In this document: in pieces, positions 1-8,202 of the stretch
Numbering within the stretch: the first letter of the stretch is position 1
Layout: every line of letters starts with the position of its first letter
From: Nocardia testacea NBRC 100365
Lineage (GTDB): Bacteria; Actinomycetota; Actinomycetes; Mycobacteriales; Mycobacteriaceae
Assembly (NCBI RefSeq): GCF_000308775.1
Contig: NZ_BAGJ01000261.1
Span: 1-46,646, forward strand
Direction of reading: 5' to 3'
Length of the DNA stretch: 46,646 nt
Program-made: the position numbers and the translations under genes
Notes under the pieces: model-generated
Told to the model about the DNA's origin: nothing
What the model saw: the letters and a program-made list of their open reading frames with translations, nothing else
The model's database searches: none

Positions 1-1
1 C

Positions 2-796
2 TACCCGCGGGCCGCGACGCTGGCCGCGGACGCGGAACGGATCGGGCTGGCCTCCGGTGCGCGGCCGGTACTGGCGACGGTCGCGCTGGCCCGTGGCCTG
101 GCCGCGCTCGGCGAGGGCCGTGCCGACGACGCCTACGCCGACCTCGCCCGCATACACGATCCCGCCGATCCGGCCCACACCCCGGCGCTGCGCGCGTACT
201 TCCTCGCCGACCTCGCCGACGCGGCGGTCCGCTCCGGCCGCACCACGGCCCTGCGGGAACTGCTGGACTCCGTGACGCCTGCCGCGGTACGCACCGGCTC
301 ACCGGCCCTGCACATCGGACTGCGTTACGCCCGCGCCCTGATCGCCACCGAGACCGCCGACGACCGGTTTGCCGAGGCGCTGGCGGCCGACCTCACCGGG
401 TGGCCGGCCGAACGCGCGCGAGCGCATCTGGCCTACGGCGAATGGCTGCGCCGGCAGCGGCGCATCGTCGACTCCCGGAACCCGCTGCGCACCGCCCGGG
501 AAACCTTCGACGCGCTCGGCTTCACCGCGTGGAGCGAACGGGCGCGCCTGGAGTTGCGGGGCGCCGGCGAGGCGAGTCCGGACCGGGCCGCCGATATCGG
601 CGAACGGCTCACCCCGCATGAAGTCGCCATCGCGCGGCTGGCCGCCCAGGGGCTGACCAATCGTGAGATCGGGCAGCGGCTCTACCTCTCGCACCGCACC
701 GTCAGCACCCATCTGCACCGAATCTTCCCCAAACTCGGCGTCAGCTCCCGCACCGAACTGGCCGCCGTGCTGCAGGCCGCGCCCGGCACCGGGTGA
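2..796 (+). CDS. LuxR-family transcriptional regulator, C-terminal part (5' end outside window)
   Basis: The reading frame is open from the first bases of the window, so only the C-terminal ~264 residues are visible. The first ~200 residues are Ala/Leu-rich helices of the kind seen in the TPR-like sensor region of large (LAL-type) LuxR regulators. The last ~55 residues (about 608-775) are a LuxR helix-turn-helix: LTPHEVAIARLAAQG, then LTNREIG, then HRTVSTHLHRIFPKLGV. It should bind DNA and control transcription, probably of nearby genes. Whether an ATPase domain lies upstream cannot be seen. The stop is TGA at 794-796. Confidence 0.85.
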   Translation, partial: YPRAATLAADAERIGLASGARPVLATVALARGLAALGEGRADDAYADLARIHDPADPAHTPALRAYFLADLADAAVRSGRTTALRELLDSVTPAAVRTGSPALHIGLRYARALIATETADDRFAEALAADLTGWPAERARAHLAYGEWLRRQRRIVDSRNPLRTARETFDALGFTAWSERARLELRGAGEASPDRAADIGERLTPHEVAIARLAAQGLTNREIGQRLYLSHRTVSTHLHRIFPKLGVSSRTELAAVLQAAPGTG

Positions 797-940
797 GTCG
801 GTGCGACGGTGACCGGCGCATCGCCGGGCATACCGTCACCCATTACGTCATCCGACGGACGCGGCTCCGCCCCTGGGCTCCCTAGCGTCATCGATGTGAC
901 CGATGTGGTCACGAATCGTGTGTTCGACGAGGGAGTTGTG

Positions 941-1987
941 ATGGCCATCAGCAGACGACGACTGTTCGGCGGAGCCCTCGCGGTGGGCGCGGCCGGGGTC
1001 GCGGTGACCTCGCTCGGCGCCTGCTCGGCCGAGAAGTCCGTGCCACCGGCCACCGCGCCCGGCGCCGCCCTGCGGGCGGGATCGGGGGCCGTTACCGGCC
1101 TGCCCCCGGTGCAACAGGTCCGGGCGGGGCTGCTTAACGTCGGATACGTCGAGTACGGTCCCGCCACCGGCACCCCCGTGCTGTTGCTGCACGGCTGGCC
1201 CTACGATCCACACAGTTACGCCGATGTCGGCCCGCTGCTGGCGACGGCGGGTTACCGGGTGATCGTGCCCTATCTGCGCGGCTATGGACCGACCACGTTC
1301 CTGTCCGACCGCACCGTCCGCAACGGTCAGCAGTCGGCGATCGCCCGTGATGTCGTCGAGCTCATGGACGCGTTGCATATCGACGCAGCGATCCTCGGCG
1401 GTTTCGACTGGGGCTCCCGCACCGCCGATATCGTCGCAGCCCTGTGGCCGCACCGCTGCAAGGCGCTGGTATCGGTGAGCGGATATCTGGTCACCTCGCT
1501 GACCGCCAACCAGCAGCCGCTGCCGCCGCAGGCCGAACTCGGCTGGTGGTACCAGTACTATTTCGCCACCGAGCGGGGCCGGCTCGGCTACCGCCGCAAC
1601 CGGCACGAGTTCAACAAGCTGATCTGGCGCACCGCCTCTCCCGCATGGGATTTCGACGACGCCACCTATGATCGCAGTGCCGCCGCGTTCGACAACCCGG
1701 ACCACGTCGATATCGTCGTCCACAACTATCGCTGGCGGCTGGGTCTGGCGCCGGGCGAGCCGCAGTACGACGGCTACGAACAGCAACTCGCCGCCGCCCC
1801 TGCCGTCACCGTGCCGACCATCACCCTGTCGTCCGATTTCGACGGTGCAGCCAAGGACGGGGCGGCCTACCGTGCCAGGTTCACCGGCCGGTACGAGCAC
1901 CGCGTGCTCGACGGGATCGGGCACAACGTGCCGCAGGAGGCGCCGCAGCCCTTCGCCCGGGCGATCATCGACGCCGACCAACTCTGA
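941..1987 (+). CDS. Tat-exported alpha/beta hydrolase, epoxide hydrolase-like
   Basis: The frame is open from 809, but ATG 941 follows a GGGAG ribosome site and starts a clean twin-arginine signal: ISRRRLFGGALAVGAAGVA, then a Cys (SLGAC) that may be a lipobox. The 348-residue product is therefore probably exported folded and perhaps lipid-anchored. The body is an alpha/beta hydrolase: LLLHGWP (oxyanion region, about residue 80), nucleophile elbow GGFDWGS with Asp in the nucleophile position (about 157), and catalytic His in GIGHNVP (about 328). An Asp nucleophile followed by Trp is typical of epoxide hydrolases and haloalkane dehalogenases. The substrate is unknown. Confidence 0.88.
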   Translation: MAISRRRLFGGALAVGAAGVAVTSLGACSAEKSVPPATAPGAALRAGSGAVTGLPPVQQVRAGLLNVGYVEYGPATGTPVLLLHGWPYDPHSYADVGPLLATAGYRVIVPYLRGYGPTTFLSDRTVRNGQQSAIARDVVELMDALHIDAAILGGFDWGSRTADIVAALWPHRCKALVSVSGYLVTSLTANQQPLPPQAELGWWYQYYFATERGRLGYRRNRHEFNKLIWRTASPAWDFDDATYDRSAAAFDNPDHVDIVVHNYRWRLGLAPGEPQYDGYEQQLAAAPAVTVPTITLSSDFDGAAKDGAAYRARFTGRYEHRVLDGIGHNVPQEAPQPFARAIIDADQL

Positions 1988-2216
1988 GAGCCCTGCGGCG
2001 CACACCGGCGACGTACTGCCCGTCCTGCCCCGATGCCCGCCGCAGGACGTACCCGGGATACGTCACCGCAGCGTCATCCGACGGATTCGTCGCCCCACCC
2101 CGGGCGGCAATGCTCGGCAGGTACCCGGAAACCGCCGAGACGGAACCGCCGCACCACCGGCGACAGGCTCGGTCCGGCGCCACCCGGCCCCACATCAGAT
2201 ATCGAGGAGTAACACC

Positions 2217-2645
2217 GTGACCACGATCCGTTTCCAGCTGCAGTCCACCCTGAGCCCCGCCGAGGTGCTGGGAGTGCTCACCGACTTCGGGCCCACCCGT
2301 CCCGAAGCGTGGCCGACCATCGATGCCGAGCACTTCACGGTGCACGACCGCGGCGAGACCTGGGCCGACGTCACCGAAGGCACCGCGGCCGCGTGGGAGC
2401 GCGCCCGCTACGAATGGGATCCGGCGGGCACCACCGTCACCATCCGCACCTTGGACTCCAAGCTCTTCGGCACGGGCGGCGGCTGGATCTTCCGTGCCGT
2501 CCCGGAGGACGCGGGCTCCCGGGTCGAGGTCGAACTGACCCGCACTCCGACAACGCTGAAGGGCCGGATCCTGGCTGCGCTGCTGCCCGTGGTCGGCCCG
2601 TCCTCGCTACGCAAATCCTTCGCCGGGCCATTGCGCGTCGTGTGA
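2217..2645 (+). CDS. SRPBCC-family protein
   Basis: GTG 2217 lies 8 nt after a GAGGAG ribosome site at about 2202-2207; the frame upstream of it is non-coding in character. The 142-residue product has the pattern of a START/SRPBCC hydrophobic-ligand fold: an N-terminal strand (TTIRFQLQSTLSPAEVL), a central WERARYEWDP strand, a Gly-rich turn (GTGGGWIFR) and a C-terminal amphipathic helix (LPVVGPSSLRKSFAG). Proteins of this kind bind lipids or polyketides, or act as anti-stress factors. No catalytic residues can be assigned. It is followed by a VOC gene and a flavin reductase in the same direction. Confidence 0.7.
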   Translation: MTTIRFQLQSTLSPAEVLGVLTDFGPTRPEAWPTIDAEHFTVHDRGETWADVTEGTAAAWERARYEWDPAGTTVTIRTLDSKLFGTGGGWIFRAVPEDAGSRVEVELTRTPTTLKGRILAALLPVVGPSSLRKSFAGPLRVV

Positions 2646-2890
2646 TGTCCGCGCCCTCCGAATTCTCGTCACCTCGATCCTGAACGGACGCTTTCATGAC
2701 TCGTTCGAGCGCCGCCGCGGGCGGCACCCCGAACCGCTGGTTCTGTTCGCCGAATTCGCCGAGCGGGCCTACGCGACCGGTGGCGAGCACGGTGCCGACC
2801 GCTACCTCGGCCCGGGCATCGGTGAACTCGCCGCCTTCTTCGACGGCGGCCTGCGCCCGCTCGTCCGAGCACACACAAGGGCGCCGTCGC
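2646..2890 (+). pseudogene. Possible gene remnant between SRPBCC and VOC genes
   Basis: About 320 bp separate the two genes. The frame holding 2698-2700 is open to TGA near 2900 and has coding-like composition (DSFERRRGRHPEPL, LFAEFAERAYATGGEHG, RYLGPGIGELAAFF). It has no plausible start with a ribosome site. It may be the C-terminal remnant of a lost regulator or enzyme. I cannot name the family. Confidence 0.25.
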
Positions 2891-2965
2891 GCAGTCGGTG
2901 ACTGCCGGCGTCCGTCGCGCCGGACCCGCGGGCGCGGATCGAAACCACACGAAGGAAACCAGATC

Positions 2966-3412
2966 ATGGATATGAAGCTCGAAGTCGTCGTTATGCCTGT
3001 CGCCGATGTCGATCGCGCGAAACGGTTCTACGCCGAATGTGTCGGCTTCCGGCTCGACGTCGACCACACCGCAAACGAGGAATATCGCGTTGTCCACCTG
3101 ACCCCGCCGGGTTCGGGTTGCTCGATCCTCTTCGGCACCGGCGTGACCACCGCGGCGCCGGGATCACTGCAGGGGTTGCATCTGGTCGTCGCGGATATCG
3201 AGGGGGCGGTAGCCGATCTGCGCGGCCGCGGCGTCGAGGTGCAGGGCCCGTTCCACGACGATTCCGGGGTGTTCCATCACGCGGGCACCGCGCACCGCTC
3301 GGCCGGTGTGCATCCGCGGCGTGCCAGTTACGGCTCGTTCGCCGCGTTCGCCGACCCCGATGGGAACAGCTGGTTCCTGCAGGAGGTCACCCAGCGGCTC
3401 CCCGGCCGGTGA
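2966..3412 (+). CDS. VOC (glyoxalase/bleomycin-resistance) superfamily protein
   Basis: ATG 2966 follows a GAAGGAAACC ribosome site; the longer frame upstream lacks one. The 148-residue product carries two paired beta-alpha-beta-beta-beta modules. Module 1 begins MKLEVVVMPVADVDRAKRFY. Module 2 begins GLHLVVADIEGAVADL and ends with the characteristic FADPDGNSWFLQE. Family members are metal-dependent dioxygenases, glyoxalases or drug-binding proteins. The ending is common in uncharacterised actinobacterial glyoxalase-like proteins. The likely metal ligand of module 2 is the final Glu of WFLQE. Function is not assignable more closely. Confidence 0.85.
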   Translation: MDMKLEVVVMPVADVDRAKRFYAECVGFRLDVDHTANEEYRVVHLTPPGSGCSILFGTGVTTAAPGSLQGLHLVVADIEGAVADLRGRGVEVQGPFHDDSGVFHHAGTAHRSAGVHPRRASYGSFAAFADPDGNSWFLQEVTQRLPGR

Positions 3413-3462
3413 CCAACGGTTCGACAGACATCATGTTCGACACTGCGAGAGACGAGATCGAG

Positions 3463-4914
3463 ATGAGCGACAACCTTTCCCGGATCTACGACGTCGTGGT
3501 CATCGGGGCGGGCCCGGTGGGCGAAAACGTCGCCGACCGGACGAGTGCCGCCGGACTGCGTACGGTGATCGTGGAATCCGAACTCGTCGGCGGCGAATGT
3601 TCCTATTGGGCCTGCGAACCCAGCAAGGCGCTGCTGCGACCGGCTCTGCTCTACGCCGAGGCAGCGCGGATGCCCGGGGTCGGCGCGGCGCTCACCCGGC
3701 CGATCGATGCCGATGCTGTGCTGGCGTACCGGGACCGGATGTCCGCCGACTGGGACGACCGGCATCAGGTGGCCTGGCTGAAGTCCGCGGGCATAACGCT
3801 GTTCCGCGGGCACGGCCGGATCACCGGCGAGCGGCGGGTCGCGGTGGAAACACCCGACGGACCGGTCGTGCAGTTGACCGCGCGGTACGCGGTCGTCGTA
3901 TGCACCGGCACCCGCGCAGCGCTACCGCCACTGCCGGGGCTGGACTCGGTGCGCCCGTGGACGAGCCGGGAAGCCACCAGTGCCCGCGCGGTGCCGGCCC
4001 GGCTGGCCGTGCTCGGCGCGGGGGTGGTCGCCACCGAGATGGCCACGGCGTGGCAGGCGCTCGGCTCGCGGGTCGCGCTCATCGCCCGGGAGAACAGGTT
4101 GCTTCCGCGCGCCGAGCGGTTCGCCGCCGAACTGGTCGCCGAGCGGCTGCGTGGAGCGGGCGCCGAGCTCCGGTTCGGCACCACCATCACCCACGCCGAA
4201 CGCGCCGGCGGGCCGGACGATACCGTGCACCTCACCCTCACCGACGGCAGCCGGATCATCGCCGACGAGCTACTGCTCGCGACCGGGCGCGATCCGCGCA
4301 CCGAGGACATCGGACTGGACAGCGTCGGACTCGTCTCGGGGCAGTGGCTCGACACCGACGACACCTTCACCGTGCCGACGGTCGCCGGTGCATGGCTGTA
4401 CGCGGTGGGCGACGTCAACCGCCGTGGGTTACTCACCCACCAGGGCAAGTACCAAGCGCGGATCGCGGGCGCCGTCATCGCCGACCGAGCCCGCGGTCGC
4501 GCCCTGGACCCCGAACCGTGGGGCAGGCATAGGGGCACCGCCGATCTGGTGGCGGCTCCGCAGGTGGTGTTCACCGATCCGGAGGTTGCCGCCGTCGGCC
4601 TCACGACCGAGGAGGCCGAACAGGCCGGGCGACCGGTCGACGTGGTCGACTACGACATCGGCGGCGTCGCGGGCGCCCTGCAGTACCTCCCGGAGTACCG
4701 AGGGCGAGCGCGAATCGTGATCGATCCGGACCGTCACGTGATCATCGGGGCGACTTTCGCCGGGCCGGGAGTGGCCGAGCTACTACACTCGGCGACCGTC
4801 GCAATCGTCGCCGAGATACCGATCCATCGTCTCTGGCACGCCGTCCCGTCGTTCCCGACCATCAGCGAGATCTGGCTGCGCCTGCTCGAGACCTATCGCG
4901 ATCGGCGCCGATGA
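3463..4914 (+). CDS. Pyridine nucleotide-disulfide oxidoreductase (mercuric reductase/dihydrolipoamide dehydrogenase-like)
   Basis: The 483-residue product starts at ATG 3463; an in-frame ATG at 3433 is possible but has no ribosome site. The FAD-binding dinucleotide motif is VVVIGAGPVGENVADR (residues ~9-24). The redox-active pair is in GGECSYWACEPSKALL, with the usual four residues between the two Cys. The NAD(P)H motif is LAVLGAGVVATEMATAW. A second FAD contact is WLYAVGDVNRRGLLTH. The C-terminal dimerisation domain runs from about 345 and keeps the family's HAVPSFPTISEIW. It should transfer electrons from NAD(P)H through the disulfide to an unknown acceptor in the cytosol. Confidence 0.9.
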   Translation: MSDNLSRIYDVVVIGAGPVGENVADRTSAAGLRTVIVESELVGGECSYWACEPSKALLRPALLYAEAARMPGVGAALTRPIDADAVLAYRDRMSADWDDRHQVAWLKSAGITLFRGHGRITGERRVAVETPDGPVVQLTARYAVVVCTGTRAALPPLPGLDSVRPWTSREATSARAVPARLAVLGAGVVATEMATAWQALGSRVALIARENRLLPRAERFAAELVAERLRGAGAELRFGTTITHAERAGGPDDTVHLTLTDGSRIIADELLLATGRDPRTEDIGLDSVGLVSGQWLDTDDTFTVPTVAGAWLYAVGDVNRRGLLTHQGKYQARIAGAVIADRARGRALDPEPWGRHRGTADLVAAPQVVFTDPEVAAVGLTTEEAEQAGRPVDVVDYDIGGVAGALQYLPEYRGRARIVIDPDRHVIIGATFAGPGVAELLHSATVAIVAEIPIHRLWHAVPSFPTISEIWLRLLETYRDRRR

Positions 4915-5006
4915 ACACCTTCACCGCTGCCGGCCCATCCGGCATCGTTCAGCACGGCGATGGCGACGACCTGTTGTATCGGCAGTGCATCGGTGATCCC
5001 CGGCAA

Positions 5007-5054
5007 CCCGGTACCGGATCGTATACATCGATATTTCCGTCGTCCGGTGCCGGG
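5007..5054. promoter_or_regulatory. Imperfect inverted repeat upstream of the SDR gene
   Basis: CCCGGTACCGG (5007-5017) and CCGGTGCCGGG (5044-5054) form an 11-bp inverted repeat with one mismatch, separated by 26 nt. It lies in the 212-bp gap ahead of the SDR gene. It could be an operator or an attenuator-like hairpin; nothing else supports either reading. Confidence 0.35.
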
Positions 5055-5126
5055 AACATCAGCGACGCCGTCCGCACCCGGACGGATCTCACGACATGCG
5101 ATTCCACCCGAAAAGGAGCATAAGAA

Positions 5127-5993
5127 ATGTCCGATACTTCGAAGGTCTGGCTCGTGACCGGTAGTTCGCGGGGGTTCGGCGCGGAACTGGTCCGCGCGGC
5201 GCTCGCCCACGGGGACCGGGTCGTCGCCACGGCACGACACCCGGAACGACTGCGGGCGGTCGTCGACCGCAGTGACGGTCGAGCCCGGGCTTTCCCGCTC
5301 GATGTCACCGATGCGGCCGCGGCCGCGGCCGCCGTCGAGTTCGCCGTCGCCGAATTCGGGCGGATCGACGTGGTCGTCAACAACGCCGGCTACGCCGACA
5401 GTGCCGCGATCGAGGAAATGGACGCCGACGATTTCCGCGCCCAGATCGAGGCCAACCTGTTCGGGGTCGTCAATGTCACCCGCGCCGCCCTGCCGGTACT
5501 GCGCGCCCAGCGCTCCGGCGTCTTCGTCCAGTTCTCCTCCGTCGGCGGCCGGGTCGGCGGAACACCGGGCATGGGGGCGTACCAGACCGCGAAGTTCGCG
5601 GTCGAGGGGTTCTCCGAGGTCCTGGCCGCCGAAGTGCAGCCGTTCGGGGTGAAGGTGATCATCGTGGAGCCCGGAGCGTTCCGCACCGACTGGCAGGGCT
5701 CCTCCATGCGGATGCGCGAGCCGGGGCCGGACTATCGCGAAACAGTCGGACGGATGCATGAGATGCGCCGCGCGACCGACGGGAAGCAGCCCGGCGACCC
5801 CGCCCGGGCAGCGGGGATCATCGTCGATATCGTCGGCAATTCCGAGCCCCCTCGACGGTTGCTGCTGGGCGGCGGCGCGGTGGAACAGGCGTTGGCCGCC
5901 GGCGCAAAACGCGACGAAGAAGCCCGGCGCTGGGCCGCGGTCAGCCGTAACGCCGACTTCCCGGAGCACGCACGCGCGAGTTCGGACGGCTGA
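5127..5993 (+). CDS. Short-chain dehydrogenase/reductase (classical SDR)
   Basis: ATG 5127 follows AAAAGGAGCATAAGAA, a strong ribosome site. The 288-residue product has the Rossmann cofactor motif TGSSRGFG near the N-terminus, the NNAG structural motif, Ser in FSSVGGRVGG and the catalytic YQTAK. The arginine after the glycine motif and in TARHPERL suggests NADP(H) use. The later segment EPGAFRTDW is normal for classical SDRs. The substrate is unknown. It is the last intact gene before a region of remnants; its 3' end abuts a TPR fragment in another frame. Confidence 0.92.
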   Translation: MSDTSKVWLVTGSSRGFGAELVRAALAHGDRVVATARHPERLRAVVDRSDGRARAFPLDVTDAAAAAAAVEFAVAEFGRIDVVVNNAGYADSAAIEEMDADDFRAQIEANLFGVVNVTRAALPVLRAQRSGVFVQFSSVGGRVGGTPGMGAYQTAKFAVEGFSEVLAAEVQPFGVKVIIVEPGAFRTDWQGSSMRMREPGPDYRETVGRMHEMRRATDGKQPGDPARAAGIIVDIVGNSEPPRRLLLGGGAVEQALAAGAKRDEEARRWAAVSRNADFPEHARASSDG

Positions 5994-6487
5994 CCGAAGC
6001 CATCGGTCTCTACGAGCAGAACCTCGCCGACTGCGATCGTGCTATGGGGCCCGGTTCACTTGGCGCCTTGCAGTACCGCAACAGCCTTGCTGGCGCCAAT
6101 GAAAAGCTGGGACGGTTGGCCCAGGCCATCGGTCTGTACGAGCAGAACGTCGCTGATGCCGAGCGGCTCGGGGTGCATGACTACTCCCAGGCTGTGGCTG
6201 GGCTGTTGCTCGCAGTGGCTCCCGGAGACTGTCGGTTGCTGCAGCGCGTCGTCGCACCGAACTGCCGGCTCGCCACCCTCGGCTACAGCAACTGAGCACC
6301 GATTCGGTACGCCGCCGATTACGTCGAAGTATTCGAGGACACCTACGGTTACGGGCACTTCGTCGGCACGCCGGAGGCGGGACCGTACAACGGGTTCGGG
6401 ACCCCGGTGTGCCCCACCATGGAGCTGGCGGGTGGTTGGTGCTGGGTCGAACGTTGCGACGGCCCGGATTACGAGCAAGCACGGTGA
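5985..6487 (+). pseudogene. TPR-protein remnant with in-frame TGA
   Basis: Starting inside the SDR 3' end but in another frame, the sequence encodes two degenerate tetratricopeptide repeats of the actinobacterial kind: GRLTEAIGLYEQNLADCDR, then GRLAQAIGLYEQNVADAERL. The frame meets TGA at 6293-6295. It stays open in the same frame to 6487 with protein-like sequence (FEDTYGYGHFVGTPEAGP, then PTMELAGGWCWVERCDG). No start with a ribosome site exists, since ATG 6044 lies inside a repeat. I read this as the decayed tail of a larger TPR protein, joined to the SDR gene by deletion or recombination. The tail segment may come from a different gene. Confidence 0.6.
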
Positions 6488-6822
6488 ACCGGCATCAGTC
6501 CGTCGAACGATTTCTTGTGGCTAGACTGCCGGCTGCTCGATAGCGAGGCACCCGATGAGGCGATGTGGAGCTTGCGAACGCCTCGCTCTACGAGTTGACT
6601 TCTCCTTGGGCAGCGAATTCAGTGCCTCCCTGCGTGAAGATGCGGATCTTGAAAATTCTCTGGTCGGGGCAGAAGTGCTTGTAGCGGTCGTTGGGCGATC
6701 ACACCCACCGGCCCGCGGCGAAGCCAGATCGGGGCGCAAACGCGAAAAGAATACTCGCTGGAACGTGTACGATCGCAGCATGCGCACCAAACGTGTGCAC
6801 ACTTGCTGCAAACCCAGTGTTC

Positions 6823-6872
6823 TGATCCCCCTCCGGACACTTTTTCCATCCTCTGACCTGAGATTATATTCA
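6823..6872. repeat. Third copy of the CRISPR-flank element (partial)
   Basis: GATCCCCCTCCGGACAC, then about 20 variable bases, then CTGACCTG and an AT-rich tail, match the elements at about 40634-40685 and 45433-45485. In those copies the core reads GATTCCCCCTCCGGACAC. The similarity is limited to about 50 nt, with none further upstream. It may be the end of a mobile element present in three places; no transposase is visible. Confidence 0.45.
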
Positions 6873-6945
6873 GGTTCCATAACTACCTTTGTGACATATC
6901 CGCAGTTCAGCTTGGTGGGGGGCATGTCCTCTCCGGACACTTTTT
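6830..6945. repeat. Direct repeat CTCCGGACACTTTTT
   Basis: The 15-mer CTCCGGACACTTTTT occurs at 6831-6845 and again at about 6930-6944, in the same orientation, roughly 99 nt apart. The first copy is part of the element shared with the CRISPR flanks. Such spacing could reflect a footprint of an inserted element. Confidence 0.5.
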
Positions 6946-7146
6946 CGTAGCATTCTGCCCTGGCAACTGTGTAGTTGCACGGGCATCGACACCACCGCGA
7001 CCACAGCTAAAGTTGCCACCGTCCTTGCGCATCTCACCGGCGAACCCAACGCGCTGGCGCGTCAGGGCCAGGGCGACGGTGGCCGCGGAGCCCGACCGTG
7101 GGCAGCTGCTGCGGCAGCCTCGACGGCCTTCCTGGTCGAGGTAGTC

Positions 7147-7776
7147 GTCGAGGCGATAGCCGAGCAGGCTCCGGCGCAGTATCGGGCCGCTAGTCTCCGT
7201 AGCCGGGGCCCGATCCTGGGTCTGCTCGCCATCGGTGGGCTCCTCGGTGCCGCGCTCGCACTGGCGGTCCCAGCAGAAGTGAGTTCCTGGGGTTTCGTGA
7301 TCTATATTGCGGTCACAATCATCGACGTGCTCGCCGGCCCTGGATTCCTCCGCTCTGCCGACGCCGCTCACGAAGATGTCTCACGGCCCGCGATCCCGAC
7401 CAGACTCGGCGCGCCGATCGGCGCGATCGCGTCCTTCCTCGGCGTCGGCGGCAGTGTGATGACCGTCCCGCTTCTGCGCCGCGCCGGTCTCCCGATGGGT
7501 CAGGCCGCAGCGCTCGCGAACCCGCTGACCCTCGCGATCGGCACCCCCGCCGCCGTCGTGTTCCTCGCCGCCCGCCACGCGGCGGATCTCCACGGTGCGG
7601 TGTTCGCGGTCGGGATTGTCGATCTCGGCGCCGCAGCGTTCCTCCTGGCAGGGGCGATCCCGGTCATCGTAGTGCTTCGCCGCCGCCCCCCGAGCATCCC
7701 TGACCGGGTACACGCCTGGTTCTATGTCGGCCTTCTCGCCGTCGTGCTGACGGCAATGCTCCTCCCGCTGACCTGA
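7147..7776 (+). pseudogene. N-terminally truncated TauE/SafE-type permease
   Basis: The frame is open from about 6980 to TGA 7776. The C-terminal part is clearly a TauE/SafE sulfite or organosulfonate exporter half: LGAPIGAIASFLGVGGSVMT, PLLRRAGLPMGQAAALANPL, then hydrophobic segments ending in HAWFYVGLLAVVLTAMLLPL. The stretch before it (WGFVIYIAVTIIDVLAGPGF) matches the family's middle hydrophilic/helix junction. Only about half of the usual ~250-270 residues is recognisable, and there is no ribosome site at a sensible start (GTG 7279 is internal). The 5' end runs into the repeat scar. It is probably a remnant, though expression of a short form cannot be excluded. Confidence 0.6.
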
Positions 7777-8202
7777 GCAGCGATGGGCCCATGCCCATTC
7801 AAAGCGAGCAGGCCCACGCCGGGTCTCGACCATGTCGTCGAGCGCCTCGTCTTACCCCGTCTGCTCGCTGAGCTGCGTGACATGCTTCTGCGCGGTCTCC
7901 GCGCGGGAGCTGTTTACCCGCAGGAAGCGATACAGGCGGGTATGGGCTTCTCTGGCTTGGCGCTCTGTGGCTTCGGTAGTCGCACACCCACCATTCAAAT
8001 CGACAAAGTGACGCTTGACTCGACAGGGTGATGTCTGTAGCTTCGGTGAGACCTGGATCACGCTCCGTCGACGAGGGTGGTTCCAGGAGGCGCGCGGTGG
8101 ACTCGCTGTTTTGCCGCGTATATCTGTCAGTCGTCCCCGGTCGAAGGCCGTGGATGTCGCTGCCGGTCAGGTCTTTCGTCACTGCCAACTCGGGAGCCAC
8201 CG
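7777..8202. other. Gap between TauE remnant and MHS transporter, no gene seen
   Basis: The 425 bp hold only short frames. A minus-strand frame at 7852-8061 has a charged helical stretch (EATERQAREAHTRLYRFLRV) but no start signal or recognised family. The promoter of the downstream cluster should lie here; I could not pick a convincing -35/-10 pair. Confidence 0.4.

Larger units (their letters stand above)
6488..6980. other. Non-coding scar region with short repeats
   Basis: No frame on either strand shows convincing coding features here. Composition is more AT-rich than its neighbours, especially at 6770-6960. It contains a diverged copy of an element also found beside the CRISPR array (6823-6872) and a duplicated CTCCGGACACTTTTT motif. 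It separates two gene remnants, which suggests an old insertion/deletion site. Confidence 0.5.

Noticed and set aside
848..2005. Long minus-strand frame of 385 codons antisense to the Tat hydrolase
   Set aside because: It is an antisense shadow of a gene with clear motifs and has no ribosome site or recognisable family.
3037..3462. N-terminal extension of the flavin reductase frame
   Set aside because: The extension lies inside the VOC gene in another frame and is Arg/Pro-rich shadow sequence; the FAD motif starts just after ATG 3463.
6907..7371. Minus-strand frame of 154 codons opposite the permease remnant
   Set aside because: It overlaps the coding-like permease frame and its sequence shows no family or start signal.
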